A stretch of 64,000 bases of DNA. It comes from an uncultured Oceanospirillaceae bacterium (GTDB taxonomy: Bacteria > Pseudomonadota > Gammaproteobacteria > Pseudomonadales > Balneatricaceae). The stretch lies in assembly GCA_913057435.1 (NCBI GenBank), contig CAJXNY010000016.1:1-64000 (forward strand), written 5' to 3'. The translations under genes were made by a program, and so were the position numbers. The notes under the pieces were generated by a model. That model did not search any database and was not told the DNA's origin. It saw nothing but the letters and a program-made list of their open reading frames with translations. Within the stretch, counting starts at the first letter, position 1, and the number at the start of each line of letters is the position of its first letter. This document shows positions 55,928 through 64,000 of the stretch, piece by piece.

Positions 55928-57937
55928 TCAGTCGAACAGCGATTTAAGCCCTGACAGGGTGGCCTGGCCCCGTGCCTTGTTGGCTTTTTCGTTAACGTCT
56001 CCCAGCCCTTCGATGATCAGATCATCTTCGGGCAGCTCGTCGAGGAACCGGCTGGGGGCACAGTCGATCTTCTCGCCATACTGTTTGCGCTGGCTGGCCA
56101 AAGTCATAATCAGGGTCTCGCGGGCGCGGGTGATGCCCACGTAGGCCAGCCGCCGCTCCTCTTCGATGTTGCCCTCTTCAATACTGTTGCGGTGCGGCAA
56201 CAGCTCTTCCTCCATGCCCATCAGGTAGACATGGGGAAACTCCAGCCCCTTGGAGGCGTGAAGGGTCATCAGCTGCACCCGGTTGGAATCATCCTCTTCT
56301 TCCTGGCGGTCCAGCATATCGATCAGTAACAGGCGGCTGATCGCTTCTTTCACCCCGGCATCCGGATCGTCTTCCTGCAACCGCTCAAGGGTGTTTTTCA
56401 CCGAATCGACCAGCGTCCAGACGTTCTGCACCCGTTTATCAGCGGCCGCTTCAGAGGCGGTATTCTGGCGAATCCAGCCCTCGTAATCGATATCCAGGAT
56501 CATCTCCCGGATAAACTGGATCGGGTCGGCCCGTTCACTCTGCTCGGTGAGGTAGTTCATCCAGCGTGAGAAACGGCGCAGCCGGTCCAGTGAACGTTCC
56601 GACAGGCGGCTTTCCAGCCCCAGCTCGTCGATTGCTTTGAACATGCTGACTTCACGCTCATTAGCATACTCCCCCAGTTTTTGCAGGGTGGAGGGGCCGA
56701 TCTCGCGGCGCGGCATATTGATGATACGCAGGAAGGCGTTATCGTCGTCCGGGTTGACCAGCACCTTGAGGTAACCCATCAGGTCCTTAATCTCGGCGCG
56801 GGCGAAAAACGAAGTGCCGCCATTGAGTTTGTAGGGCACCTGGAAGCCCTGCAGCTTCAATTCCAGCAGCCGGGCCTGGTGGTTACCGCGATAGAGCACA
56901 GCAAAATTTTTGAAAGGAATGCCGCCGCGCAGGTGACGATCAAGGATGTCAGTGGCAATGCGTTCACACTCCGCTTCTTCATTGCGGTTGTGGATAACTT
57001 TCAGCTCTTCACCGAACGCCTTGTCACTCCACAGGGACTTCTCGAACACGTGTGGATTATTAGCGATCAGGGTGTTGGCGGCGCGCAGAATCCGCTGCGT
57101 CGAACGGTAGTTCTGCTCCAGTTTAACTACTTTGAGGCTGGGGAAATCTTTTTGCAGCTGATCGAGGTTTTCCGGCCGCGCCCCGCGCCAGGCATAGATC
57201 GACTGATCATCGTCCCCTACCACGGTCAGCATGCCCCGGTGACCCACCAGCTGGCGCACCAGTTTGTACTGGGACAGGTTGGTATCCTGATACTCATCCA
57301 CCAGCAGGTAGCGGATGCGACTCTGCCAGCGCGCCAGTACATCGGGGTGTTCTTCAAACAGCCGCGCCGGAATCCAGATCAGATCATCAAAATCGACCGC
57401 GTTATAGGCCCGCAGGCTACGCTGGTATTCTTCATAAGCGCGGGCGGCCAGCACATCTTCCGGGCCTGCCGCATGGCTCAGTGCCCGTGCCGGGTCGATC
57501 ATTTCGTTTTTCCAGTTGGAGATCTGCCCGGCGATAACATCGGCCTGGTCGGAGTCTTCCTCATGGTGAATCAGCAGTTCACGTAATAGCGAGCGGGTAT
57601 CCTGGTCATCAAAGATAGAGAAGCCCGGCTTAAACCCCAGCGTCTTATGCTCGCGGCGGATGATGTTCATTCCCAGGTTATGGAAAGTCGATACTGTCAG
57701 CCCCTTGGTCGAAGAGCCCTGTAATAAATCGCTAACGCGCTCTTTCATCTCGCGGGCGGCTTTATTAGTAAAAGTCAGTGCAGCGACATGGCGTGCTTCA
57801 TAACCACACTGCTCTATCAGATAGGCGATTTTTCGCGTTATTACACTGGTTTTACCAGAGCCAGCACCGGCCAGCACCAGTAGTGGGCCACTGATATAGA
57901 GCTTTGCTTCCTGCTGACGGGGGTTTAATCGAGACAT
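55928..57937 (-). CDS. rep: ATP-dependent DNA helicase Rep
   Basis: 669 residues (E. coli Rep 673), superfamily 1A 3'-5' helicase that clears proteins ahead of replication forks. Motif I AGAGSGKTSVI (about residue 22), motif II VDEYQDTN, motif III GDDDQSIYAWRGA, motif V/VI TLHASKGLEF and YVGITRARE. The C-terminus is short and lacks the long UvrD tail, favouring Rep over UvrD. Convergent with the cytochrome gene. Confidence 0.95.
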   Translation of the reverse strand: MSRLNPRQQEAKLYISGPLLVLAGAGSGKTSVITRKIAYLIEQCGYEARHVAALTFTNKAAREMKERVSDLLQGSSTKGLTVSTFHNLGMNIIRREHKTLGFKPGFSIFDDQDTRSLLRELLIHHEEDSDQADVIAGQISNWKNEMIDPARALSHAAGPEDVLAARAYEEYQRSLRAYNAVDFDDLIWIPARLFEEHPDVLARWQSRIRYLLVDEYQDTNLSQYKLVRQLVGHRGMLTVVGDDDQSIYAWRGARPENLDQLQKDFPSLKVVKLEQNYRSTQRILRAANTLIANNPHVFEKSLWSDKAFGEELKVIHNRNEEAECERIATDILDRHLRGGIPFKNFAVLYRGNHQARLLELKLQGFQVPYKLNGGTSFFARAEIKDLMGYLKVLVNPDDDNAFLRIINMPRREIGPSTLQKLGEYANEREVSMFKAIDELGLESRLSERSLDRLRRFSRWMNYLTEQSERADPIQFIREMILDIDYEGWIRQNTASEAAADKRVQNVWTLVDSVKNTLERLQEDDPDAGVKEAISRLLLIDMLDRQEEEDDSNRVQLMTLHASKGLEFPHVYLMGMEEELLPHRNSIEEGNIEEERRLAYVGITRARETLIMTLASQRKQYGEKIDCAPSRFLDELPEDDLIIEGLGDVNEKANKARGQATLSGLKSLFD

Positions 57938-58018
57938 AGGCTACTTTGGATGAACATTCGTTATTAAATTTGTCGCCGACTGGCCGATAACATGCACCGA
58001 GTAATTACAAATTCTTGA

Positions 58019-58067
58019 TTAAACGTACGTAATTATTTGATCTCAAAGAGATTTAAACGTACGTTTG
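58019..58067. promoter_or_regulatory. Paired ACGTACGT operator-like sites
   Basis: TTAAACGTACGT occurs at 58019-58030 and again at 58053-58064. The second extends to the palindrome AAACGTACGTTTG (58055-58067), fitting the PsrA-type consensus (AAAC-N4-GTTTG). They lie 100-145 bases before the EAL gene, 34 bases apart. Confidence 0.5.
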
Positions 58068-58164
58068 TAAACCTTTCCAGTCAGCGATGACAGGAAAGCA
58101 ATTATGGCATGGAAGTGGACCCGACCCCAGCGTATAGCCCCCAGGCTGACCCAAGGAGCCGCCG

Positions 58165-59931
58165 ATGTACTCGGCCCAGACTCAGAACCCGGATAACGCA
58201 ATGCGCATGGTCGTGCTGGACAGCTCTGGCACCGCCATGCAACGCATCTCAACACTGCTGCCCAGCTTCGAGGGTTACCGGCTGCACCATCAGCGTCAGC
58301 TGGGCGGCTTACGTCGCCTGCTGAACATGGCCGCCGTGGATCTGGTGTTTCTGCACTGCGAACACAGTATGTCCACCTGCCGCCGTACAGTAGAGATCCT
58401 GCGCAACCTGGCCCCGGAGCTGCCGATTATTGTCGTTGCCGACGGAATGAGTGATCAGCAGGGCGAGCTTCTGCAGGCCATCGGTGCCAGTGACTACCTG
58501 CCACTGGAGCAGCTCAGCCGGCCACTGATCAAGCGCACCCTGAGTTATGTCATCCGCCATGAAAAGCAGAGCCGACAGCTTAAGCGCCTGCGCCACCACG
58601 ACCCTCTGACCCGCATCAGCAACCGCACCAGTTTCTACCGCGCGCTTAACGCCCTGCTCGACAGCCCGGCCAAACAGTCCCCGATGGCTCTGCTGACCAT
58701 TGATATCGACGGCTTTACCCGGCTCAACCATAACCTGGGCCCGCGCGGCGGCGATGCCATTGTGCTGATGCTGAGCAAACGGCTACAGCAGGCACTACAG
58801 CCCAGCGAACAGCTGGCCCGTATCGGCACCGATGAGTTCGCCATGCTGATCCAGCCCCGTGGTGGCGAAAATATCTATCCGTACACCAAAACCCGCGCCG
58901 CCCAGCTGCTCAGCCTGCTGACGCCGCCCTATCGCTACAATGGTCACGACACCATGGCCCATTGCAGTATCGGTGTGGCGATGGTGCCGGAGCATGGTGA
59001 ACGGGGCGATGATATTATCCGCCGCGCCAGCCTGGCCCGGTTCAAGGCCAAGAAAACCCATGGCTGTAGCTATGCGCTGTTCGATGAAAGCCTGGAAACC
59101 CATATCAGTAACGCCCCCTCGGCGATGGAAGCAGAGATGTTCACCGCCCTGCGGGCGAACCAGTTCACCCTGTATTATCAGCCCAGGGTTGAGCTGAACA
59201 GCGGCCGGATTATCGGTGCTGAAGCACTGATCCGCTGGCTGCATCCGAAAAAGGGCCTGATTATGCCCGACGCGTTTATTCCGCTGGCCGAAGAGTCGGG
59301 GCTGATTGTGCCGATTGGTTACTGGGCGGTACACAGTGCCGGTATCTCGCTGATGAAACTGCGCGCCCAGGGACTGCTGCAGGGTCGGATTGGGGTTAAC
59401 CTGTCGTTCCGCCAGTTCAAGGACGAGCAGCTGGCAGCCACCATCACCCGCATTATCGAGCAACAGCAGATTGACACCTGCGCACTGGAGTTCGAGCTGA
59501 CCGAGTCAGCCCTGATCAAAGATGAGCGCCATGTGCGGGCCTGCATTGAGCAACTGAATGCGCTGGGCATTGCGTTCTCACTGGATGACTTCGGCACCGG
59601 CTACTCCTCGTTCGCGCTGCTACAGAAGCTGCCGATCCACACCCTGAAGATCGACCGCTCGTTTATCAGCAACGTACACTGCAACCCGGATGATGCCGAG
59701 ATTGTGCGGGCCATTATCAATCTGGCCCACAATCTGGAGAAAGCGGTAATCGCCGAAGGGGTCGAAACCCGGGAACAGCTGGATTTCCTCCAGGCGCACG
59801 GTTGTGATCAGGTGCAGGGCTACTATTTCAGCCGCCCGATTCCGTTTGAAGAGTTTGAGCAGATGCTACGTGATAACCAGCCAACACTGGCCCAGCCTAC
59901 CCCGTCGGACGCGGCATACTCCGATAGCTGA
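58165..59931 (+). CDS. Pseudo-receiver / degenerate GGDEF / EAL protein
   Basis: 588 residues. Residues about 14-130 form a receiver-like fold whose phospho-acceptor position reads VDLVFLHCEHS, with no aspartate. The GGDEF domain (about 148-310) has HDPLTRISNRTSF but the signature is GTDEF (ARIGTDEFAML), so cyclase activity is doubtful. The EAL domain (about 320-570) looks active: GAEALIRW (EAL), loop 6 DDFGTGYSSF and EGVETREQL. Predicted to hydrolyse cyclic di-GMP, with the GTDEF domain perhaps sensing GTP. No membrane segment. Its 3' end overlaps comM by 35 bases, tail to tail. Confidence 0.9.
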   Translation: MYSAQTQNPDNAMRMVVLDSSGTAMQRISTLLPSFEGYRLHHQRQLGGLRRLLNMAAVDLVFLHCEHSMSTCRRTVEILRNLAPELPIIVVADGMSDQQGELLQAIGASDYLPLEQLSRPLIKRTLSYVIRHEKQSRQLKRLRHHDPLTRISNRTSFYRALNALLDSPAKQSPMALLTIDIDGFTRLNHNLGPRGGDAIVLMLSKRLQQALQPSEQLARIGTDEFAMLIQPRGGENIYPYTKTRAAQLLSLLTPPYRYNGHDTMAHCSIGVAMVPEHGERGDDIIRRASLARFKAKKTHGCSYALFDESLETHISNAPSAMEAEMFTALRANQFTLYYQPRVELNSGRIIGAEALIRWLHPKKGLIMPDAFIPLAEESGLIVPIGYWAVHSAGISLMKLRAQGLLQGRIGVNLSFRQFKDEQLAATITRIIEQQQIDTCALEFELTESALIKDERHVRACIEQLNALGIAFSLDDFGTGYSSFALLQKLPIHTLKIDRSFISNVHCNPDDAEIVRAIINLAHNLEKAVIAEGVETREQLDFLQAHGCDQVQGYYFSRPIPFEEFEQMLRDNQPTLAQPTPSDAAYSDS

Positions 59932-61408
59932 GCGCTTCCAGCAGCTGTGGCTGGCCTACCACGGCTTCCCCGGCCAGGTCAGCAATGGTGCGCGCCACCC
60001 GTAAAATCCGATGGTAGGCCCGGGCCGACAGCTGCAGCCGTTCAATCGCATCCAGCAACATATGCTGATCCGCCGCCACCAGCTGGCAGTGCGCCTCCAG
60101 CTCCCGGCCTGCCAGGGTGCCATTGAGCTGCCCCTGGCGCGCCAGCTGAATTTCACTGGCGGCAATCACCCGTGCTCGCACCTGGGCACTGGTTTCCCCG
60201 GCCTCACAGGCCAGCAGCAACTCCTCCCGGCTCGGTGCAGGCACCCGCAACTGCAGATCAATACGGTCCAGCAGCGGCCCGGAGATGCGGTTCTGGTAAC
60301 GCTGGATCTGATCCCCATGGCAGCGACAACGATTCCCCGGCTCACCGGCATAGCCGCAGGGACAGGGGTTCATCGCGGCCACCAGCTGAAAGCGGGCAGG
60401 AAACTCGGTGCGCCGGGCAGCACGCGCGATCAGGATATGGCCGGTTTCCAGCGGTTCACGCAGGACTTCCAGCACCTGACGGCTGAATTCCGGTAGTTCA
60501 TCAAGAAACAGCAGGCCATGATGCGCCAGTGACACTTCACCGGGCCGGGGCTGGCTACCGCCGCCCACCAGTGCTGCACCCGAGGCTGAGTGATGGGGCG
60601 CGCGCCAGGGCCTGCCACGGGGTAACTGGTCCGAACTGATCAGCCCGGCCACCGAATGAATCGCCGCCACTTCCAGCAGCTGCTGCTCGGTCAGTGGCGG
60701 CAGTATGCCCGGCAGGCGCTGGGCCAGCATGCTTTTACCGCTGCCCGGCACCCCGCTTAACAGCAAATTATGTCCACCCGCCGCCGCAACTTCCAGTGCC
60801 CGCTTGGCCTGCAGCTGACCTTTTACATCGGACAGATCAGCCACATCCGCTACCGCCTGCAGATCGACCCCCGGGCTTTGCAGGGTTGGCAGTTCTTGCT
60901 GCCCTGTCAGGTGGCGAGTGACTGCCAGCAGATCATCGGCAGCGTACACATCCAGCCCGCGAGCCAGCGCGGCTTCATTGCCATTATCAATTGCCACCAG
61001 CAACCCCCGGCCCTGTTCACGACAGGCCAGCGCAGCGGGCAGCACCCCACGCACCGCCCGTAACCGCCCCGACAGCGCCAGTTCGCCGATCAGTTCCAGA
61101 TCTTTCACCGCGGTGGCCGGTAATTGCGCACTGGCCACCAGGATACCTACCGCGATGGCCAGATCAAATCGGCCACCCTCTTTGGGCAAGTCAGCGGGGG
61201 CCATATTGACGGTCATCCGGCAGCGCGGAAATTCAAACCCGGCATTGATCAGAGCACTGCGCACCCGTTCCTTGCTTTCGCTTACGGCTTTTTCCGGCAG
61301 CCCAACAATGGCCAGCGCTGGCAGACCGCCAGACATATGTACCTCAATGGTGACCGGCGGCGCTTCCAGCCCGACCTGGGCGCGGGTGTGAACAATGGCA
61401 AGTGACAT
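59897..61408 (-). CDS. comM: YifB/ComM family Mg-chelatase-like AAA+ ATPase
   Basis: 503 residues. N-terminal Lon-protease-like domain, Walker A GVPGSGKSMLAQRL (about residue 220), Walker B LLFLDELPEF, and a zinc-type cluster CPCGYAGEPGNRCRC with GPLLDRIDL. ComM is a branch-migration helicase for natural transformation in Vibrio; the gene is also common in non-competent species. Starts MSLAIVHTRAQVGLEAPPV. Confidence 0.95.
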   Translation of the reverse strand: MSLAIVHTRAQVGLEAPPVTIEVHMSGGLPALAIVGLPEKAVSESKERVRSALINAGFEFPRCRMTVNMAPADLPKEGGRFDLAIAVGILVASAQLPATAVKDLELIGELALSGRLRAVRGVLPAALACREQGRGLLVAIDNGNEAALARGLDVYAADDLLAVTRHLTGQQELPTLQSPGVDLQAVADVADLSDVKGQLQAKRALEVAAAGGHNLLLSGVPGSGKSMLAQRLPGILPPLTEQQLLEVAAIHSVAGLISSDQLPRGRPWRAPHHSASGAALVGGGSQPRPGEVSLAHHGLLFLDELPEFSRQVLEVLREPLETGHILIARAARRTEFPARFQLVAAMNPCPCGYAGEPGNRCRCHGDQIQRYQNRISGPLLDRIDLQLRVPAPSREELLLACEAGETSAQVRARVIAASEIQLARQGQLNGTLAGRELEAHCQLVAADQHMLLDAIERLQLSARAYHRILRVARTIADLAGEAVVGQPQLLEALSYRSMPRPTG

Positions 61409-61685
61409 GGCATCCTTCCATGGATGAAGCGGGGTTTGAATTTACCGTCATGATTTCAGCAACGGCAGTATAGCTATCGTAGACGATGCAGAGCGTAGCC
61501 ATGCGTAATAGCAGATAACACCGGTTGACGTTACAGCCTGCCTGATCTGGCGGGTACTGGACTTTGATCGGAGGCTTCTCCTGCAACAGCACAGCTAACT
61601 GGTTCATTTTGAAAATACCTTTCGCTATGATCAGTCTCCACAGCGACATCATGCCCTACTACAAAGGACTCGGTACCCGTCACTT

Positions 61686-63323
61686 ATGGAAAATATCCTC
61701 ACTATCATCCTGATCTGTGCTGCCCTTTCACTGATTCTCAATGTCGTGCTGAAAAAGTTTCAGGTGGAGCCTGTCATCGGCTACATCCTGACCGGTATGG
61801 CTGTTGGCTTTGCATTTGACCTGGAGCATAACGCCAGCCTGGGAATGATCGCCGAATTTGGCATTGTGTTCCTGATGTTCACTATTGGACTGGAATTTTC
61901 ACCGCAGAAATTACGCTCGATGAAGAAGGAAGTCTTTCTGTATGGCTCGCTACAGATGGCCGTGACCGCTGCAGCTTTCTTTGCCATCGGCCACTGGGGG
62001 TTTGCTATCGAGCCAGCGGTTAACCTGATCGTCAGCCTGGCACTGGCGCTCTCCTCAACCGCAATCGTGCTGAATCTGTTGACGAAAAACCGCAAGCTCG
62101 GCAACCGCTACGGACGCAACTCGGTGGGCGTGCTGCTGTTTCAGGACATTGCCGTTATTCCGCTGTTACTGATGGTATCGATCTTTGCCAGTACTCAGGA
62201 GAGCGTGCCTGAGCTGCTGCTGGATGTACTGATCGACGGGGTTATCGTTTTTGTCCTGCTGTTTGTCGGGGCTCGTTTTGTAACGCCTTACCTGATGGAA
62301 CAGGTAATCGGCACTCGCTCCAACGAGCTGTTTGTCGGGGCAATTCTGCTCTTCGTCATGGGTGCGGCCCAGCTGGCCCATACGCTTGGTTTTTCTTACT
62401 CACTGGGGGCGTTTCTGGCGGGGATGGTTATCGCTGAAACGCACTACAAACACCAGGTTGAGGCTGACCTGACGCCCTTCCGTGATCTGTTACTGGGGGT
62501 CTTTTTTATTACCGTCGGCATGCAGGTCAATCCGCTGTTTGCCCTCAACAATCTGATTACAATCATCGCGGTCATGCTGGCCCTACTGACAGCAAAAACC
62601 CTGATTCTGTTTACACTTATGCGCATTTTCAACAATACACGGGCCTCCTTAAAAACCGCCCTGTTACTGTCGCAGTGTGGTGAGTTTTCCTTCGTTATAT
62701 TTGAAACTGCCCAGGCAAACAATCTGTTCATGGACCCCGAGCTGGGGCAGATACTGGTCATGGCGATTGTCTTCACCATGATGCTGACCCCCTTCCTGTT
62801 CCGCTTTCTTGACCCGATTACCGACACCCTGGTTCGGACACAGGCACAACTGGCAAAACCTGATGAGGCTCCATTGCCGGAAATTGATGCGGAACAGGTT
62901 GTCATTTGTGGCTTCGGCTCCCTGGGTCAGCGGGTCGGTGCCCACCTGAAAGCCTCCGGCGTTTCCTACACCGGCATTGAACATGACAGCCATTCTTTTC
63001 GCAGAGCAAGAGATCAGGGCCAGCCGGTAGTCTTCGGTAATGCGGGTCGACGTCAGTTCCTGGAGGGCATCAAAATCGATCAGGCTAAGGCTGTCATCAT
63101 CGCCATGAGCAATGAGCAGCGGATTCTGCTAATGGCCCAGTCAATACGCCAGACAGCCCCTGATGTGCCCATTATGGTCTGCACCTCAAATGATCGCCTC
63201 AAGGAAGAGCTGATCCAGTTCGGCGTCTCCCAGCCCATCGACAACATGGATCAGACAGCGGCGGCCCTGGTGGCCTCATTACTGACCGAGGCCCAGGCCA
63301 CTGATGAGCTTTCCGTGAAATAG
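61686..63323 (+). CDS. CPA2-family monovalent cation:proton antiporter (Kef/YbaL type)
   Basis: 545 residues. About 12 membrane helices fill residues 1-385 (LTIILICAALSLILNVVLK to MMLTPFLFRFLDP), with FGIVFLMFTIGLEFSP and SSTAIVLNLL typical of the Na/H-exchanger fold. A cytoplasmic RCK/TrkA-N domain follows (about 400-515), with the nucleotide glycine motif VVICGFGSLGQRV and the acidic IEHD that ends beta-2. Probably exports K+ or Na+ in exchange for protons; ion choice is not readable. No ancillary KefF/KefG gene lies beside it. Confidence 0.9.
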   Translation: MENILTIILICAALSLILNVVLKKFQVEPVIGYILTGMAVGFAFDLEHNASLGMIAEFGIVFLMFTIGLEFSPQKLRSMKKEVFLYGSLQMAVTAAAFFAIGHWGFAIEPAVNLIVSLALALSSTAIVLNLLTKNRKLGNRYGRNSVGVLLFQDIAVIPLLLMVSIFASTQESVPELLLDVLIDGVIVFVLLFVGARFVTPYLMEQVIGTRSNELFVGAILLFVMGAAQLAHTLGFSYSLGAFLAGMVIAETHYKHQVEADLTPFRDLLLGVFFITVGMQVNPLFALNNLITIIAVMLALLTAKTLILFTLMRIFNNTRASLKTALLLSQCGEFSFVIFETAQANNLFMDPELGQILVMAIVFTMMLTPFLFRFLDPITDTLVRTQAQLAKPDEAPLPEIDAEQVVICGFGSLGQRVGAHLKASGVSYTGIEHDSHSFRRARDQGQPVVFGNAGRRQFLEGIKIDQAKAVIIAMSNEQRILLMAQSIRQTAPDVPIMVCTSNDRLKEELIQFGVSQPIDNMDQTAAALVASLLTEAQATDELSVK

Positions 63324-63344
63324 CCACCGTCAGACATGCCCTAT

Positions 63345-63385
63345 CCATGATCACCGTCGATACCGCCGGTCAGTGGTGATCATGG
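63345..63385. terminator. Inverted repeat between the antiporter and CDF genes
   Basis: Perfect 11-base arms CCATGATCACC (63345-63355) and GGTGATCATGG (63375-63385), 19-base loop. The right arm lies inside the last codons (HDHH) and stop region of the minus-strand CDF gene. No T-run; likely an mRNA 3'-end hairpin shared by the convergent genes. Confidence 0.5.
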
Positions 63386-64000
63386 CCATGTTTACGGTCT
63401 GCCGTACAGCCCGTCGGCCCAACCGGTTTATTCGCATCTGTGGCAGCCATTTCAGCCCGCGCCTGGCGGATAATCTGTATCGCGGAACTCAGAAACAGTG
63501 CTGCCATGATGAATGCCACACTGAGGTCCGGCCAGGCGCTGTCGGTCGCCCAGACACCGCTGGCCGCCGCCACCACAATCAGGTTACCGATGGCATCATT
63601 ACGGCTGCACAGCCACACGGAGCGAACATTGGCATCGCCGTCACGGTAGCGCATCAGTAACAGTACGCTGACCAGATTGGCCACAAACGCCGCAATCGCC
63701 ACGGTACCCATGGTCAGGGCATCCGGGGTATTGAGGATCAGCACCTTGTACAGAGTACTGCCGGTCACCCAGGCGGCCATCAGTGCCAGACTGATCCCTT
63801 TCGCCAGCGCCGCCCGGCTGCGAATAGCCAGCGCTTTGCCAATCGCCCATAAACTGACGGCGTAACTGATGGTATCGCCCAGAAAGTCCAGCGCGTCGGC
63901 CTGCAGCGCCTGGGAACCGGACAGCCAGCCCGCTACCATTTCAACACCGAACATCAGCCCGTTAATCACGATGATAATCAGCAGAATACGGCGGTAGGTC
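63370..64000 (-). CDS. Cation diffusion facilitator family transporter (5' end beyond window)
   Basis: 210 residues visible; the frame is open through base 64000 (TYRRILLIIIVINGLMFGVE), so the start lies outside. Five or six hydrophobic helices, with the zinc-site-like ALQADALDFLGD (helix II, HxxxD replaced by DxxxD) and NDAIGNLIVV (helix V). It ends in the His-rich tail ADRKHGHDHH. CDF proteins export Zn, Co, Cd or Fe against protons. The usual cytoplasmic metallochaperone-like domain is absent, so it belongs to a short subgroup. Confidence 0.85.
   Translation of the reverse strand, partial: TYRRILLIIIVINGLMFGVEMVAGWLSGSQALQADALDFLGDTISYAVSLWAIGKALAIRSRAALAKGISLALMAAWVTGSTLYKVLILNTPDALTMGTVAIAAFVANLVSVLLLMRYRDGDANVRSVWLCSRNDAIGNLIVVAAASGVWATDSAWPDLSVAFIMAALFLSSAIQIIRQARAEMAATDANKPVGPTGCTADRKHGHDHH

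Noticed and set aside
61344..61652. 102-residue minus-strand ORF upstream of comM
   Set aside because: Overlaps the comM start in another frame, has no family features and no Shine-Dalgarno.

Overview
The window is a stretch of chromosome from a Gram-negative gammaproteobacterium. FabA/FabB unsaturated fatty acid synthesis, IspB, SecE with extra membrane segments, an [15 protein letters not shown] cold-shock protein, and the joined rpoBC/str/S10/spc/alpha gene order followed by uvrA and ssb all point that way. A marine Oceanospirillales- or Pseudomonadales-like relative is my inference; nothing in the sequence names a species.

Layout. 1-751: the end of one cold-shock gene and a complete near-copy, each with its own terminator. 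796-3826 (minus): rplU-rpmA-obgE-proB. 4158-5129: ispB, followed by a decayed thiopurine methyltransferase gene (5170-5739), then fabA-fabB. 7926-13515 (minus): a molybdopterin cluster moaA-moaB-moeA-(acyltransferase)-moaC-moaD-plsC, with two acyltransferase genes mixed in and no moaE. 13626-15693: SirB2-like gene, an RmlD-type reductase and ssb; then divergent uvrA to 18666.

18911-49182 is almost entirely minus-strand translation and transcription machinery. In transcription order it runs secE-nusG-rplKA-rplJL-rpoBC-rpsL-rpsG-fusA-tuf-S10 operon-spc operon-secY-rpmJ-alpha operon. Strong promoters are readable for trpT-secE, str, S10 and alpha, and terminators or attenuators sit after rplL, rpoC, tuf, nusG and rplQ, plus an unexpected one between rplN and rplX. 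Upstream lie tRNA-Trp, a second tuf gene, and tRNA-Thr(GGT), tRNA-Gly(TCC), tRNA-Tyr(GTA) and tRNA-Thr(TGT).

51357-64000 is more mixed: a membrane-anchored GltS-like FMN protein, a tiny lipoprotein, a small accessory patch (orphan acidic gene, 75-bp direct repeats, a transposase scrap) beside tRNA-Arg(CCG), cytochrome c5, rep, a degenerate-GGDEF/EAL protein, comM, a Kef-type antiporter and the 3' part of a cation diffusion facilitator.

I see no CRISPR array, prophage, intact insertion sequence, rRNA operon or recognisable defence system. The least explained items are the orphan gene patch (53.2-54.9 kb), the four DnaA-box-like sites between uvrA and rplQ, two ACGTACGT operator-like sites before the EAL gene, and the tpm pseudogene.
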